Origin: Candidatus Parvarchaeota archaeon
GTDB taxonomy: Archaea > Nanobdellota > Nanobdellia > Parvarchaeales > Parvarchaeaceae
NCBI GenBank assembly: GCA_027366075.1
Contig: DAHXLI010000035.1
Span: forward strand, 1-16,313
Reading direction: 5' to 3'
Length of the DNA: 16,313 bases
Position numbers and translations under genes: made by a program
Part shown: in pieces, positions 1-7,662 of the stretch
How positions within the stretch are numbered: position 1 is the first letter of the stretch
Layout: each line of letters begins with the position of its first letter
Notes under the pieces: generated by a model
The model's database searches: none
The model's input: only the letters and a program-made list of their open reading frames with translations
Told to the model about the DNA's origin: nothing

Positions 1-120
1 GACGACGGCATATTGCTGTATCAAAGGGAAAACACCATTTCGGACTTTTTCGGGGCTTTGGCGAAAATAAAGCACAAAAGAATAAATACGGCGACTGGGC
101 AGATCTTAAAATGGGAATAG
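1..120 (+). pseudogene. C-terminal end of a MNT-type minimal nucleotidyltransferase (partial at window edge)
   Basis: The first 39 codons form an open frame that enters from outside the window and ends at TAG 118-120. It reads DDGILLYQ, then an amphipathic stretch, and ends GQILKWE. This resembles the tail of the minimal nucleotidyltransferases that serve as antitoxins of HEPN toxins, where a 'DGI-LLY' strand is followed by a helix and a terminal Trp. The next frame, a HEPN protein, starts inside it at 111, giving the ATGGGAATAG overlap typical of these operons. In known MNT/HEPN pairs the MNT protein neutralises the toxin by AMPylating it. The active-site part lies outside the window, so it cannot be said whether this gene is intact. 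Assignment rests on the short tail plus the neighbour. Confidence 0.6.
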
Positions 121-326
121 AAATTTCGGGAGAGGCTATAAAAACTGCAGAAAGTTGGATAAAAACTGCTGAAACGATGCTTGATAAGAAAGTCTATAAT
201 ACCGCTCTGTACAGTGAAGAGATGGCTGTAGAGATAGCATTGAAGGCCGTGATGCTAGCAATGGGAATCGAGCCGCCTAAAGTCCATAATATAACGGAAA
301 TCGTGGAGACGAATGCAGTTATATAA
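111..326 (+). pseudogene. HEPN-domain protein, truncated (toxin half of a MNT/HEPN pair)
   Basis: The 71-residue product begins with the two-helix pattern of HEPN proteins: AESWIKTAETMLDKKVYN, then EEMAVEIALKAVMLAMGIEPPKVHNI. HEPN domains are usually about 110-140 residues. Here the frame stops shortly after the HNI position, so the second half is missing. There is not one arginine in the product, so the R-x4-6-H ribonuclease motif of active HEPN toxins cannot be present. The missing half is replaced by the end of a minus-strand antitoxin-like gene that overlaps it antisense. The start at 111 overlaps the stop of the MNT tail. I infer a gene broken by deletion or recombination; a naturally short HEPN protein is less likely. 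Confidence 0.65.
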
Positions 327-496
327 TTTTTTACGTCTGTGTCAAGTTTCAGCATGACCAACTGCTTGCTTACCATGCGTTTTATGATCTCGGTGAACGA
401 GACTCTCTTACCTTCTATTCTGCTCAGGAGTTCTTTCGTTTCTTTAAGTTGCGAATACGCCTCTTCCGTAAGTAGTGTTTGCTTAAATTTCCCCAT
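194..496 (-). CDS. VapB-like (DUF217-type) antitoxin with an aberrant C-terminal extension
   Basis: The product has 100 residues. The first 45 or so carry the archaeal VapB/DUF217 pattern: LLTEEAYSQLKETKELL, then KRVSFTEIIKRMV, that is, a short strand, helix, and a 'SFTEII' ribbon-helix-helix-like segment that binds DNA. These antitoxins normally have 60-85 residues and sit just upstream of a VapC PIN-domain toxin. Here no PIN gene follows. From about residue 65 the frame runs antisense through the broken HEPN gene, and its tail (IPIASITAFNAISTAIS) has the look of antisense read-through. The start at 496 is supported by a palindrome and TATA box immediately upstream. I read it as an orphan antitoxin that lost its own toxin and stop codon. 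Whether residues 47-65 are native is unclear. Confidence 0.55.
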   Translation of the reverse strand: MGKFKQTLLTEEAYSQLKETKELLSRIEGKRVSFTEIIKRMVSKQLVMLKLDTDVKNYITAFVSTISVILWTLGGSIPIASITAFNAISTAISSLYRAVL

Positions 497-498
497 AT

Positions 499-526
499 TA
501 TATGTATGTATTATACATATATAAAA
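499..526 (-). promoter_or_regulatory. Palindromic operator overlapping the TATA box of the VapB-like gene
   Basis: TATATGTAT (499-507) and ATACATATA (513-521) form a perfect 9-bp inverted repeat with a 5-bp spacer. It begins three bases upstream of the ATG at 496. A minus-strand TATA box, TTTTATATA (526-518), overlaps its distal arm. VapB-family antitoxins usually repress their own promoters by binding such palindromes, so autoregulation is the natural reading. The spacing implies a leaderless or nearly leaderless transcript. Confidence 0.6.
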
Positions 527-726
527 CTTTACTTATAGGATAGTGCTTTAATGACACAGTTTATTTAAGACACGAAAGGTTTTTAGTAGAGAATCCGGCG
601 TATGGCTGCAAACACCAATTCCCTTTCTATATCGATCTCTTACTAAGTCTTTATAGAAGCACGGCCTCGCAAAAGCTATTTATTTCTTTCCCGCCCACAG
701 GTCTTTTTGATTCCAGTCACGAAGTC

Positions 727-738
727 AGATATATATTT
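727..738 (+). promoter_or_regulatory. TATA box of the pilin-LamG gene
   Basis: AGATATATATTT lies 25-36 bases before the ATG at 763, the spacing expected for an archaeal promoter with transcription starting at or just before the start codon. The reading frame is open upstream back to a TAG at 541, but it contains no ATG. The promoter position therefore argues for the start at 763. Confidence 0.5.
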
Positions 739-756
739 GCACGCGCACACACACAT
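738..756. repeat. 19-nt alternating pyrimidine-purine tract
   Basis: TGCACGCGCACACACACAT is perfectly alternating and sits between the TATA box and the start codon of the pilin-LamG gene. Such (CG/CA)n tracts can adopt Z-DNA under negative supercoiling and are prone to dinucleotide slippage. The location is what makes it notable; function is unproven. Confidence 0.5.
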
Positions 757-762
757 TTTTAT

Positions 763-1977
763 ATGATACCGCATGTCCCAAGGAGCGTAAAAGGGATCAA
801 GTCCCAATCGGCGTTAGAGTACATGATGACCTACGGCTGGGCCATACTGGTCATCGTGATAGTTGCGGGCGTTTTATATTCCTTAGGGATATTCTCTCCT
901 TCATCTTCGGCGGGTACCACGGTCACTGGCTTCAGCGGCCTGGGTTCTCCTACGGCGCTGTGCATGGCAAACGGAGGCCTGCGTCTGCAGTTAGGCGACA
1001 ATCTTGGAATGACAATAAACATCACTGGTATAAACGTCACAGTCAACGGAGCCATCTCGACGACCAGACCAAACCAGACCATCTCTCCGCAGGGAACATA
1101 CATATTTTACGTCCCTAACGTGTGCGGCACTAGTTCGGGTGCGAGGTACTCCTTTACTTCGACCGTGACCTACACCGAACCCGGCCAGACATTTGCAGGG
1201 CCATATTTCTCAAGCGGGGCCGTATCGGGGGTCGTCTCTTCAATAATGGTGCCAGGATTTGCTGGATACATCAATGGATTCCAGCATTATAAATGGAGCT
1301 GGTGCGGTGGTTGCGACGCATGGATATTTTACCCCCTAAGCTATATGAGCGCAAATGTAATAGGCATGGCTGGAACAAACAACTCATTCACGATTATAAT
1401 GTGGGTTTATCTGGTCCAGAAAGATTATACGGCAGTGCCGCCGCCGAATTCCTCCACAGATTATACTGCGCAGCAACTAATACTTGGTAGTTTTAATAAT
1501 TCACAGGCGATTGCAAGTATTGGACCCAGTGACATTTTCCTGCATAGGTGCGGAACGGACATAAATATATATACTAACACCCCCGAAATCCTCCCAAACC
1601 AATGGAATTTTATAGCAATTTCTGTGCAGAAACCAAATTATTATATACAACTAAATGACTTGGGGGGGTCGGCTTCTGACGTAGGAGGGTACTCGACAAC
1701 GAACACCTTTTTCATCGGTTACAATGCATTCTGTTTTGGAGGATGGCCGCTGGATGGATATATCTCAAATGTACAGTTATTCAATATCTCATTAACGCCT
1801 TCTCAGCTAAATCAAACTTACGAAGAAGGAATGATAGGCAAACCTGTCATAAATAGCGCAAGTTTAGTGGCGTGGTGGCCCTTTAATCAAAGTTCCGGAA
1901 ATTCGGTTAAAGACTACAGCGGCCATGGTTTCAGTGGTATACTTACCAACTCTACTATAACGAGCAATTATCCATAG
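763..1977 (+). CDS. Type IV pilin-like protein with class III signal peptide and LamG-type jelly-roll domain
   Basis: The 404-residue product starts with a short basic leader (KGIK, residues 10-13), then QSALEYMMTYGW and a hydrophobic helix to about residue 44. This is the class III signal/archaeal pilin signature, with a conserved Glu (E19) and processing by a FlaK/EppA-like prepilin peptidase just before the SQSALEY segment. Residues 45-205 are Ser/Thr/Gly/Asn-rich with many N-x-S/T sequons, as in glycosylated archaeal surface proteins. Residues about 207-357 show the LamG/concanavalin A-like pattern: SFTIIMWVYL, QWNFIAISVQK, DGYISNVQLFNISLTPSQ. The end (SLVAWWPFNQSSGNSVKDYSG, residues 367-387) resembles the start of another LamG unit. 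I infer a surface adhesin or minor pilin. It stands alone; no pilus-assembly genes are nearby. Confidence 0.75.
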   Translation: MIPHVPRSVKGIKSQSALEYMMTYGWAILVIVIVAGVLYSLGIFSPSSSAGTTVTGFSGLGSPTALCMANGGLRLQLGDNLGMTINITGINVTVNGAISTTRPNQTISPQGTYIFYVPNVCGTSSGARYSFTSTVTYTEPGQTFAGPYFSSGAVSGVVSSIMVPGFAGYINGFQHYKWSWCGGCDAWIFYPLSYMSANVIGMAGTNNSFTIIMWVYLVQKDYTAVPPPNSSTDYTAQQLILGSFNNSQAIASIGPSDIFLHRCGTDINIYTNTPEILPNQWNFIAISVQKPNYYIQLNDLGGSASDVGGYSTTNTFFIGYNAFCFGGWPLDGYISNVQLFNISLTPSQLNQTYEEGMIGKPVINSASLVAWWPFNQSSGNSVKDYSGHGFSGILTNSTITSNYP

Positions 1978-2286
1978 GACTTAATAATATAACATTTATT
2001 TTTACGCTGTCCTTATTGGTTATGTAACTTTTTCGAAAAGATAGCGTCGCGGATTAGCCGTCTTATGGGAAAAAAGAAAAACCTTAGGCTAATGAACATT
2101 CTTTCTTAAAGAGACTGCGCAGAGGAAGGGGCGACAAGCTTCTTAAATTATGAGTACAACCCGATTTTAGTCGGCATAAAAAAAGCGGCCCTCACAAAAA
2201 TAGAAATACTCAATTTGATGTGGATACAGGAGCATAAAAAATAAAAGCAATACTTTTATTCTCAAAAATCCAGAAGAAATTAGAGT
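1978..2286. other. Intergenic region of 309 bases with a T-rich end and a possible hairpin
   Basis: This stretch separates the pilin-LamG gene from polC. It begins with a T-rich stretch (TTTATTTTTA at 1995-2004) that could end the upstream transcript. ATTAGCC (2053-2059) and GGCTAAT (2087-2093) are inverted repeats flanking an A-rich loop. A-rich stretches at 2232-2247 and TACTTTTATT at about 2251-2260 are the best TATA candidates for polC. I found no convincing gene, tRNA or C/D-box RNA here. Confidence 0.35.
1995..2004 (+). terminator. T-rich terminator candidate after the pilin-LamG gene
   Basis: TTTATTTTTA lies 18 bases after the stop codon. Archaeal termination is commonly directed by T-runs in the non-template strand without a hairpin. 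It is the only such run directly downstream. Confidence 0.35.
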
Positions 2287-5200
2287 ATGGAGGAACAAGA
2301 GTATTTCAAAGAACTTTCTGATGAGGTTTTAAGGGAATACGAATTTATAGGAAAAATCAAAAAAATAAAAATCCCCCTCGCTGCAGACGTCGGCGCGAGA
2401 ATAGAGGGTCTTCTTTCCGTGATAAATCATGATATTTTGGGCAGCGGATTAGCAGAATTTATAAGAGACTCCGAGAAAAAATATTCTCCAAATGACTGGC
2501 ATGTCGCGATAGACAGCGCAATAGCTACTGCAAAATCCCAGTTCATAAAGTTTGAGGAGCAGCACGCAGCGATAGAGATGGGCATACGGGTCGGCCTTGC
2601 ATATATAACCTCCGCGATAGTCTCGGCGCCTTTGGAAGGCTTCGTAAAGGCCGAATTCAAGCAAAGAAAAGACGGACAGGAATATATAGCGTGCCATTTT
2701 GGCGGTCCGATAAGGGGCGCTGGCGGTACGGCGGCGGCTTCTGTCCTAGTGATAGCAGACGCTCTAAGGGCGGCGTTCAATCTCGGAAAATACGATCCGG
2801 AGGAAGGAGAAATCGACCGCGCGAAGGTCGAAGCCACGGATTATAATGACTATGAAGCCAGGCTACAGTACTTTCCAAACATAAACGAAATAGACTTTCT
2901 AGTCAGAAATCTGCCGATAGAGATAGATGGCGACCCGACTACGGATAGGGAAGTTTCGGCTTACAAAAACTTGTCTAGGATAAAGACGAATAGGATACGC
3001 GGCGGTATGTGTCTGGTCTTGTGCGAAGGCATAGCTCAAAAGGCGGCAAAAGTGAACAAAACGATAAAAAGCTTTGGAGAAATGTATGGGATCGCGGAAG
3101 ATTTTAAATTTCTTTCTGCCTACATCGAGTTAAAAGAGATAGAGCACGCGAGCAAAAAAATAAAATCAGAAGTAGCGGAAAGCAAAGTTTTACCGAATTA
3201 CCGGTATCTTGAAGAGCTAGCGGCCGGTCGGCCCGTATTTTCTTATCCGTTAAGAAGCGGCGGTTTCAGACTCCGATATGGGAGAAGCAGGACTTCCGGA
3301 TTCGCAGCAGCATCGATAAACCCCATCACAAACATAATTTTCTACAATTTCATAGCGACTGGCTCTCAACTTAGAGTAGAATTACCTGGAAAGGCCTGTG
3401 CGGTCACCCCTTGTTCGACGATAGACGGTCCGATAGTAAAGCTGGCAGACGGATCCGTAAGAAAGCTAAGGACTACAAAAGAGGCAGAACTTCTCCTGCC
3501 AAAAATAGCCGAGATATTATATGTGGGGGACATCCTTTTCAACTATGGCGATTTTTCGGAGCAAGGCCATCTGCTTATGCCTTCTCCGTTCGTAGAAGAA
3601 TGGTGGGACGCTATGCTAGAGAAAAAAGGCGAAGAGGCAGTAAAAGAAAGCAAAAGACTGGGACATTTTAAGGATTATGCGGAATTTTCCAATAAGTTCG
3701 GGCTGCCCCTGCACCCAAAATTCCTGTATTTTTGGACGCAAATATCGCGCGACGAGCTTTACTCTCTGATGGAAGCGATTTATACTAAAGGAAAAGTTGG
3801 CATACAAGAGAAAATAAACGGGGAAAGTTCGAAAATACTAACGATCCCGGATGAACCAGGGGTAAAAAGGGCGTTAGAAGTCCTAGGCGTCGAACATAAA
3901 CTGATCAATGACATAATAGTAGAAGACGCGGATTCATTGCTCGGCACATTGGGATATTCAGGCTCTGGATTCGATAAAGCGATAAGCTTGTTTGAACAAT
4001 CCAGCAACAACCTTGAATTCCTTACAAAACTATCCGGTTTAGAGATAAGGGACGCTGCAGGCACATTCATCGGCGGCAGGCTTGGGAGGCCAGAAAAAGC
4101 GAAGATGAGAGAAATGGAAACTAACCCAAATATAATATTTCCTATTGGGGTCAGTGGCGGGCCTTCCAGAAATATAATCGCGGCTGCGGAGAAAGGAATA
4201 ATAGAAGCGGAATATGGCCTTTTTTATTGCCCAAAATGTGAACACGACACCATCTACCCGGTTTGCCAAAGCTGCGGTTCGCAAGCGCGAAAGTCTTTTT
4301 ATTGCAGAGTCTGCATGGCTAGGACGGATGAAAAAATTCACCATGGCCGAGAGACGTCAGCTAAGGCCAAGATAAAGATAAACCTGAAAGAATACCTCGG
4401 ACAGGCATTTTCCAAACTGTCCATCGACCAAAAACCGGCAAATATAAAAGGCGTAAAGGGGGTTTTCAATTCTACCGGCGCCATAGAACCTTTAGAAAAA
4501 GGGATATTAAGGTCCTTATATGAGTTGAACGTAAATAAAGACGGGACAGTAAGGTTCGATGCGATAGAGGTCCCAATAACTCATTTCAAGCCAAAAGAAA
4601 TAGAAACGAACATAGAAACGCTGAGAAAGCTTGGATATACGAAGGACTTATATGGGAAGGATTTGCTGAACGATGAACAGATACTGCAGTTGGCTCCGCA
4701 AGACATAATATTGCCGACGTATGGTGGCCCGGATGAAAACGGCGCAGAAGTCCTAATACGAATCTCAAAGTTCGTGGACATGCTTTTGTCAAAGTATTAC
4801 GGAAAAGAGCCGATGATGAACGTTAAAGTAAAAGACGACCTTGTCGGTAAATTAGTCGTAGGATTAGCGCCACACACTTCTTCCGGAATAGTAGGCAGAA
4901 TAATAGGCTTTTCGGAAACTCAAGGGTTTTTCGCCCACCCGTTTTTCCACGCGGCGATGAGAAGAAACTGTGACGGAGACGAAGCGTCTTTGATGTTGCT
5001 TTCGGATATGTTGCTGAATTTTGACAGAGAATTGCTGCCAGACACCCGGGGCGCACGATACATGGATTCTCCGCTAGTTCTTTCTATAAAACTGGACCTG
5101 AACAGCGTAGACTCTGAGGCGTATAACATAGATATAGTAGATAAATATCCGCTTGAATTTTATGAAGCCACGTTGTCGTATGCTAAACCTTCCGACGTTA

Positions 5201-5709
5201 AAATAAAACAGGTGAAGAACATCCTTAACCAGCCAAACGCCGTAATGCTTTTTACTCACGACACGGAAAACATAAACCACGGAATAAACGTATCTTCTTA
5301 TAAGACCCTTGAAACGATGCACGAAAAAGTAGCTTCCCAAATGAACCTTGAAGAAAAACTTAGGGCCGTAGAACTTTCCGACATCGCCAGAATAATAATA
5401 GACAAGCATTTCATAAAAGACATAAAAGGAAACCTAAGACGATTCGGCACGCAAGAATTCAGGTGCGTAAAGTGCAATGAAAAATATAAGAGGATCCCGC
5501 TCATAGGAAAATGTTCTAAATGCGGAGGAAACATAGTCCTTACCTCCAGTGAGGGGAACATAAAGAAATATTTATACATGTCGCTGGAAATAGCTGAGAA
5601 GTATAAAGTGCAGAGTTATCTTAGAAATGAACTTTCGCTTCTGAAGGCAGAGATAGACGCCATCTTCGGCGTTACGGTGAGCAAACAGATGTCATTGGCG
5701 TCCTTCTGA
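2287..5709 (+). CDS. polC: DNA polymerase II (family D) large subunit DP2
   Basis: The 1140-residue product is the catalytic subunit of the archaea-specific replicative polymerase PolD, which works with the DP1 exonuclease subunit (not in this window). The double-psi beta-barrel active site, of the kind shared with multisubunit RNA polymerases, is seen as RRNCDGDEASLMLL, with N894, D896 and D898. A six-cysteine zinc region lies at C648/C651, C660/C663 and C673/C676, and a second at C1060/C1063 and C1076/C1079. The N-terminal GGPIRGAGGTAAA and the GVSGGPSRN segments are typical of the family. The protein ends in QMSLASF (Q1134, L1137, F1140), a PIP box for binding the PCNA clamp. No intein interrupts the active site, a common insertion place. 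Length is near the family norm of 1100-1300. Confidence 0.97.
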   Translation: MEEQEYFKELSDEVLREYEFIGKIKKIKIPLAADVGARIEGLLSVINHDILGSGLAEFIRDSEKKYSPNDWHVAIDSAIATAKSQFIKFEEQHAAIEMGIRVGLAYITSAIVSAPLEGFVKAEFKQRKDGQEYIACHFGGPIRGAGGTAAASVLVIADALRAAFNLGKYDPEEGEIDRAKVEATDYNDYEARLQYFPNINEIDFLVRNLPIEIDGDPTTDREVSAYKNLSRIKTNRIRGGMCLVLCEGIAQKAAKVNKTIKSFGEMYGIAEDFKFLSAYIELKEIEHASKKIKSEVAESKVLPNYRYLEELAAGRPVFSYPLRSGGFRLRYGRSRTSGFAAASINPITNIIFYNFIATGSQLRVELPGKACAVTPCSTIDGPIVKLADGSVRKLRTTKEAELLLPKIAEILYVGDILFNYGDFSEQGHLLMPSPFVEEWWDAMLEKKGEEAVKESKRLGHFKDYAEFSNKFGLPLHPKFLYFWTQISRDELYSLMEAIYTKGKVGIQEKINGESSKILTIPDEPGVKRALEVLGVEHKLINDIIVEDADSLLGTLGYSGSGFDKAISLFEQSSNNLEFLTKLSGLEIRDAAGTFIGGRLGRPEKAKMREMETNPNIIFPIGVSGGPSRNIIAAAEKGIIEAEYGLFYCPKCEHDTIYPVCQSCGSQARKSFYCRVCMARTDEKIHHGRETSAKAKIKINLKEYLGQAFSKLSIDQKPANIKGVKGVFNSTGAIEPLEKGILRSLYELNVNKDGTVRFDAIEVPITHFKPKEIETNIETLRKLGYTKDLYGKDLLNDEQILQLAPQDIILPTYGGPDENGAEVLIRISKFVDMLLSKYYGKEPMMNVKVKDDLVGKLVVGLAPHTSSGIVGRIIGFSETQGFFAHPFFHAAMRRNCDGDEASLMLLSDMLLNFDRELLPDTRGARYMDSPLVLSIKLDLNSVDSEAYNIDIVDKYPLEFYEATLSYAKPSDVKIKQVKNILNQPNAVMLFTHDTENINHGINVSSYKTLETMHEKVASQMNLEEKLRAVELSDIARIIIDKHFIKDIKGNLRRFGTQEFRCVKCNEKYKRIPLIGKCSKCGGNIVLTSSEGNIKKYLYMSLEIAEKYKVQSYLRNELSLLKAEIDAIFGVTVSKQMSLASF

Positions 5710-5734
5710 TCATTAGATTTGCGCAAAACGTGGC

Positions 5735-6826
5735 TCAGAATGCGTCTCTTGTGTGCTCTAAAGAATTTTCTAGTTTTTCCAGCGCTTCCCTTAAAAGCAT
5801 CTCTTTTACGACGCCGTCCACTTTTACGTCTAATTTCCTTTTGCCGAACGCCAGTAGATTCAACTGGTATTTCCCTACTTTGTCATGCACTTTCTTGACA
5901 TGTATCCTTATGCTCGTTATCCCGCCTACATTGAAAAAGAAGCGCTCTCTCTTGTTTATCTCGCTTCGCGCTAGGAGCATAAATCCATAATCATATTCTC
6001 CCGAGAGCTGTACGTCTATGTTGTCGCCTATGCCTTTACCGCCAAGGATATCCAGTATCTTAAGCCTGCTCAATATGCCGACCGGCTTGACGTCGTTGTC
6101 TACCACTATTACACCCTTCGTTTTTGTCGACAGCATCATCTCAAGAGCCTTCCTAAGATTTAAAGTAAGGGATATCTGTGGCAGTTCCCTCCGGGATATT
6201 TCCATCACGTTCTTTTCCAGCCCAAGGACTTTATTCCCGTTCTTGTCTTTGTTGGCCTGTTTTTTGCCGGCGAAAGCGGCGAAGGTATATTTCATTATGT
6301 CTGACAGAAACACCTGCCCGACGACTTTCCCGAAATTGTCTACTATTGGCAATCCGTCGATCCTGTTTGTAGCAGCTAGCTTCTGGGCTTTGGCTAGGGT
6401 GTCTTCGGTCCTCAATATCGGGAACTTTCTTATGACGACGTCTTCTACTTTGAGAGAATCGAAGATGCGGTTGTTGATGAGTAACTTTATTATGTCATAA
6501 TCCGAGACTATACCTATAAGTTTCGAGTCTTCGTCGGTTATCGGCAACGCGCCTATCCCGTTCGCCTGCATCATCTTTATGACTTTGTCTATGGAGTCTT
6601 TTGGGGAAAGAGACGGAACTTTCCTTATGAATCTTTCTATCTTATCGGTTTTGTTTGCATCTCTGTCGACAAAGTCATAATAGAGTAGGAGCCCAAAGTA
6701 TTTTTTCTTATAAACGACCGGAAGCTCCTTTATCTCATTTGTGTCCATCAGGCTTATTACCTTCTTCATGCTAGCGGTTTTTTCTACAGAAATCACCTTC
6801 TTTGTCATTATCTTTGAAATATTCAT
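5735..6826 (-). CDS. Four-CBS-domain protein with C-terminal HPF/S30AE-like domain
   Basis: The 363-residue product has four CBS units: residues about 1-56, 65-122, 126-180 and 205-262. Each shows the strand-helix-'G(I/L)PIVD'-strand-helix pattern, for example GIGALPITDED and RIDGLPIVDNFGKVVG. CBS pairs usually sense adenine nucleotides such as AMP, ATP or SAM. Residues about 267-363 follow a beta-alpha-beta-beta-beta-alpha order: a strand (IDVQLSGEY), a helix (FMLLARSEINKRE), three strands (ITSIRIHVKKV, GKYQLNLLAFGKRK, LDVKVDGVV), and a terminal charged helix (REALEKLENSLEHT). This is the order of the YfiA/HPF ribosome-hibernation fold. I infer a protein that couples nucleotide (energy) status to ribosome binding. 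The CBS part is secure; the C-terminal call rests on pattern only. It converges on polC with 25 bases between the stops. Confidence 0.8.
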   Translation of the reverse strand: MNISKIMTKKVISVEKTASMKKVISLMDTNEIKELPVVYKKKYFGLLLYYDFVDRDANKTDKIERFIRKVPSLSPKDSIDKVIKMMQANGIGALPITDEDSKLIGIVSDYDIIKLLINNRIFDSLKVEDVVIRKFPILRTEDTLAKAQKLAATNRIDGLPIVDNFGKVVGQVFLSDIMKYTFAAFAGKKQANKDKNGNKVLGLEKNVMEISRRELPQISLTLNLRKALEMMLSTKTKGVIVVDNDVKPVGILSRLKILDILGGKGIGDNIDVQLSGEYDYGFMLLARSEINKRERFFFNVGGITSIRIHVKKVHDKVGKYQLNLLAFGKRKLDVKVDGVVKEMLLREALEKLENSLEHTRDAF

Positions 6827-6923
6827 AGTAATCCTAACCAGACGCTATCACCTTTAATCATTCTACTTAAATAAATATCTAACCGTCAGTCCGATTTTGG
6901 CACGATTTGTCAGAAGCCAGGGA

Positions 6924-7529
6924 CTACTGGCGTTCTGGCATAAGCGACAGCCTATAAACGCCGAATATCAGGGCAAAGAGACCGAGGACCATTGAGGCCA
7001 ATAACAGCCCGAACGCAGGTACTGCGTAACCCCCCGTGGACGAAGAAATGACCGCATAGTCAAAAAGGTTAGCTACGGTATTAGGGGATAGAAGCACTAC
7101 AGCCAATATGGATGCCATGCCTACCATGCTGAATACCGCGCTAAAAATGCATCCGTATAATACGGTCTTCCTGCGTTTTGATCTAAAGTAAAAGGCCGTT
7201 ACGACCAATAATGCGCCGGCTATAGCAGCCAAAGGCACAAAAAGCAGGGCGCCGTCTTTTATCCCGTTTGTCAGGTTTATGACCCCCGTAACATATTGAA
7301 GGCCATTCGTATAATTGACGCTCCCATTGCCGTATGTAGAGGCTAGAATCCGCTCGGCTTCAGTGTAGAACGAAGACGAAGCAAAGGTTATAGAACTCCA
7401 GGCAGTGTAGAGCATTAGAAGCGCCGCTGACAACCCCGACAATCCTGCGGTCAGAGCTAAGGAAAAAGTAACCTTCCAGTTAAGCGCCCAGTGAAGTTTT
7501 GTATGGCGTTCAGATGTAGATTTTTCCAT
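6924..7529 (-). CDS. Four-helix membrane protein of unknown function
   Basis: The 201-residue product has predicted membrane helices at about 19-43, 94-115, 123-147 and 169-193. The basic N-terminus and the FRSKRRKT loop (residues 115-122) place both the N-terminus and that loop inside, so the loop 44-93 would face outward. That outer loop holds three N-x-S/T sequons (N68, N72, N85), suggesting glycosylation. The start at 7529 is supported by a TATA-like TTTTTATATTG run on the opposite strand at 7547-7556, close upstream. The next gene on this strand (the CBS protein) is 97 bases away and has its own T/A-rich upstream region. I do not recognise the family. Confidence 0.65.
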   Translation of the reverse strand: MEKSTSERHTKLHWALNWKVTFSLALTAGLSGLSAALLMLYTAWSSITFASSSFYTEAERILASTYGNGSVNYTNGLQYVTGVINLTNGIKDGALLFVPLAAIAGALLVVTAFYFRSKRRKTVLYGCIFSAVFSMVGMASILAVVLLSPNTVANLFDYAVISSSTGGYAVPAFGLLLASMVLGLFALIFGVYRLSLMPERQ

Positions 7530-7639
7530 TTAAGTTTGCCTTGTTCTTTTTATATTGATATACTTGTGATTTAAATAGTTTAAGATGTTTTGTTTGCAGA
7601 AGCCAACGATTGCATGGTCGTTTAGGTGGCAGGTCAGCG

Positions 7640-7658
7640 GTTACTCTTAAAGAGTGAC
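7640..7658. repeat. 19-bp imperfect palindrome upstream of the GT2-GtrA promoter
   Basis: GTTACTCTT (7640-7648), one A, then AAGAGTGAC (7650-7658) are inverted repeats with one mismatch. It ends four bases before the TATA element at 7663-7676. That is where archaeal transcription factors often bind, so it is a candidate operator. Confidence 0.4.
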
Positions 7659-7662
7659 TACA

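Noticed and set aside
541..762. Open frame upstream of the pilin-LamG start, continuous with it from 544
   Set aside because: It has no ATG and no signal-peptide-like sequence, and the TATA box at 727-738 lies inside it. The class III leader works only from near 763.
4950..5000. Intein in the DP2 active-site region
   Set aside because: The sequence runs unbroken through RRNCDGDE into the following helices, with no splicing motifs.
6827..6923. Possible C/D-box RNA on the minus strand (two CTGA and a GTGATA element)
   Set aside because: The D-like boxes precede the C-like element, the wrong order for a C/D guide, and there is no closing stem.
6916..6931. GCCAG/CTGGC hairpin over the stop codon of the membrane protein at 6924
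   Set aside because: The stem is only 5 bp and is not followed by a T-run on the minus strand, so terminator function is not supported.
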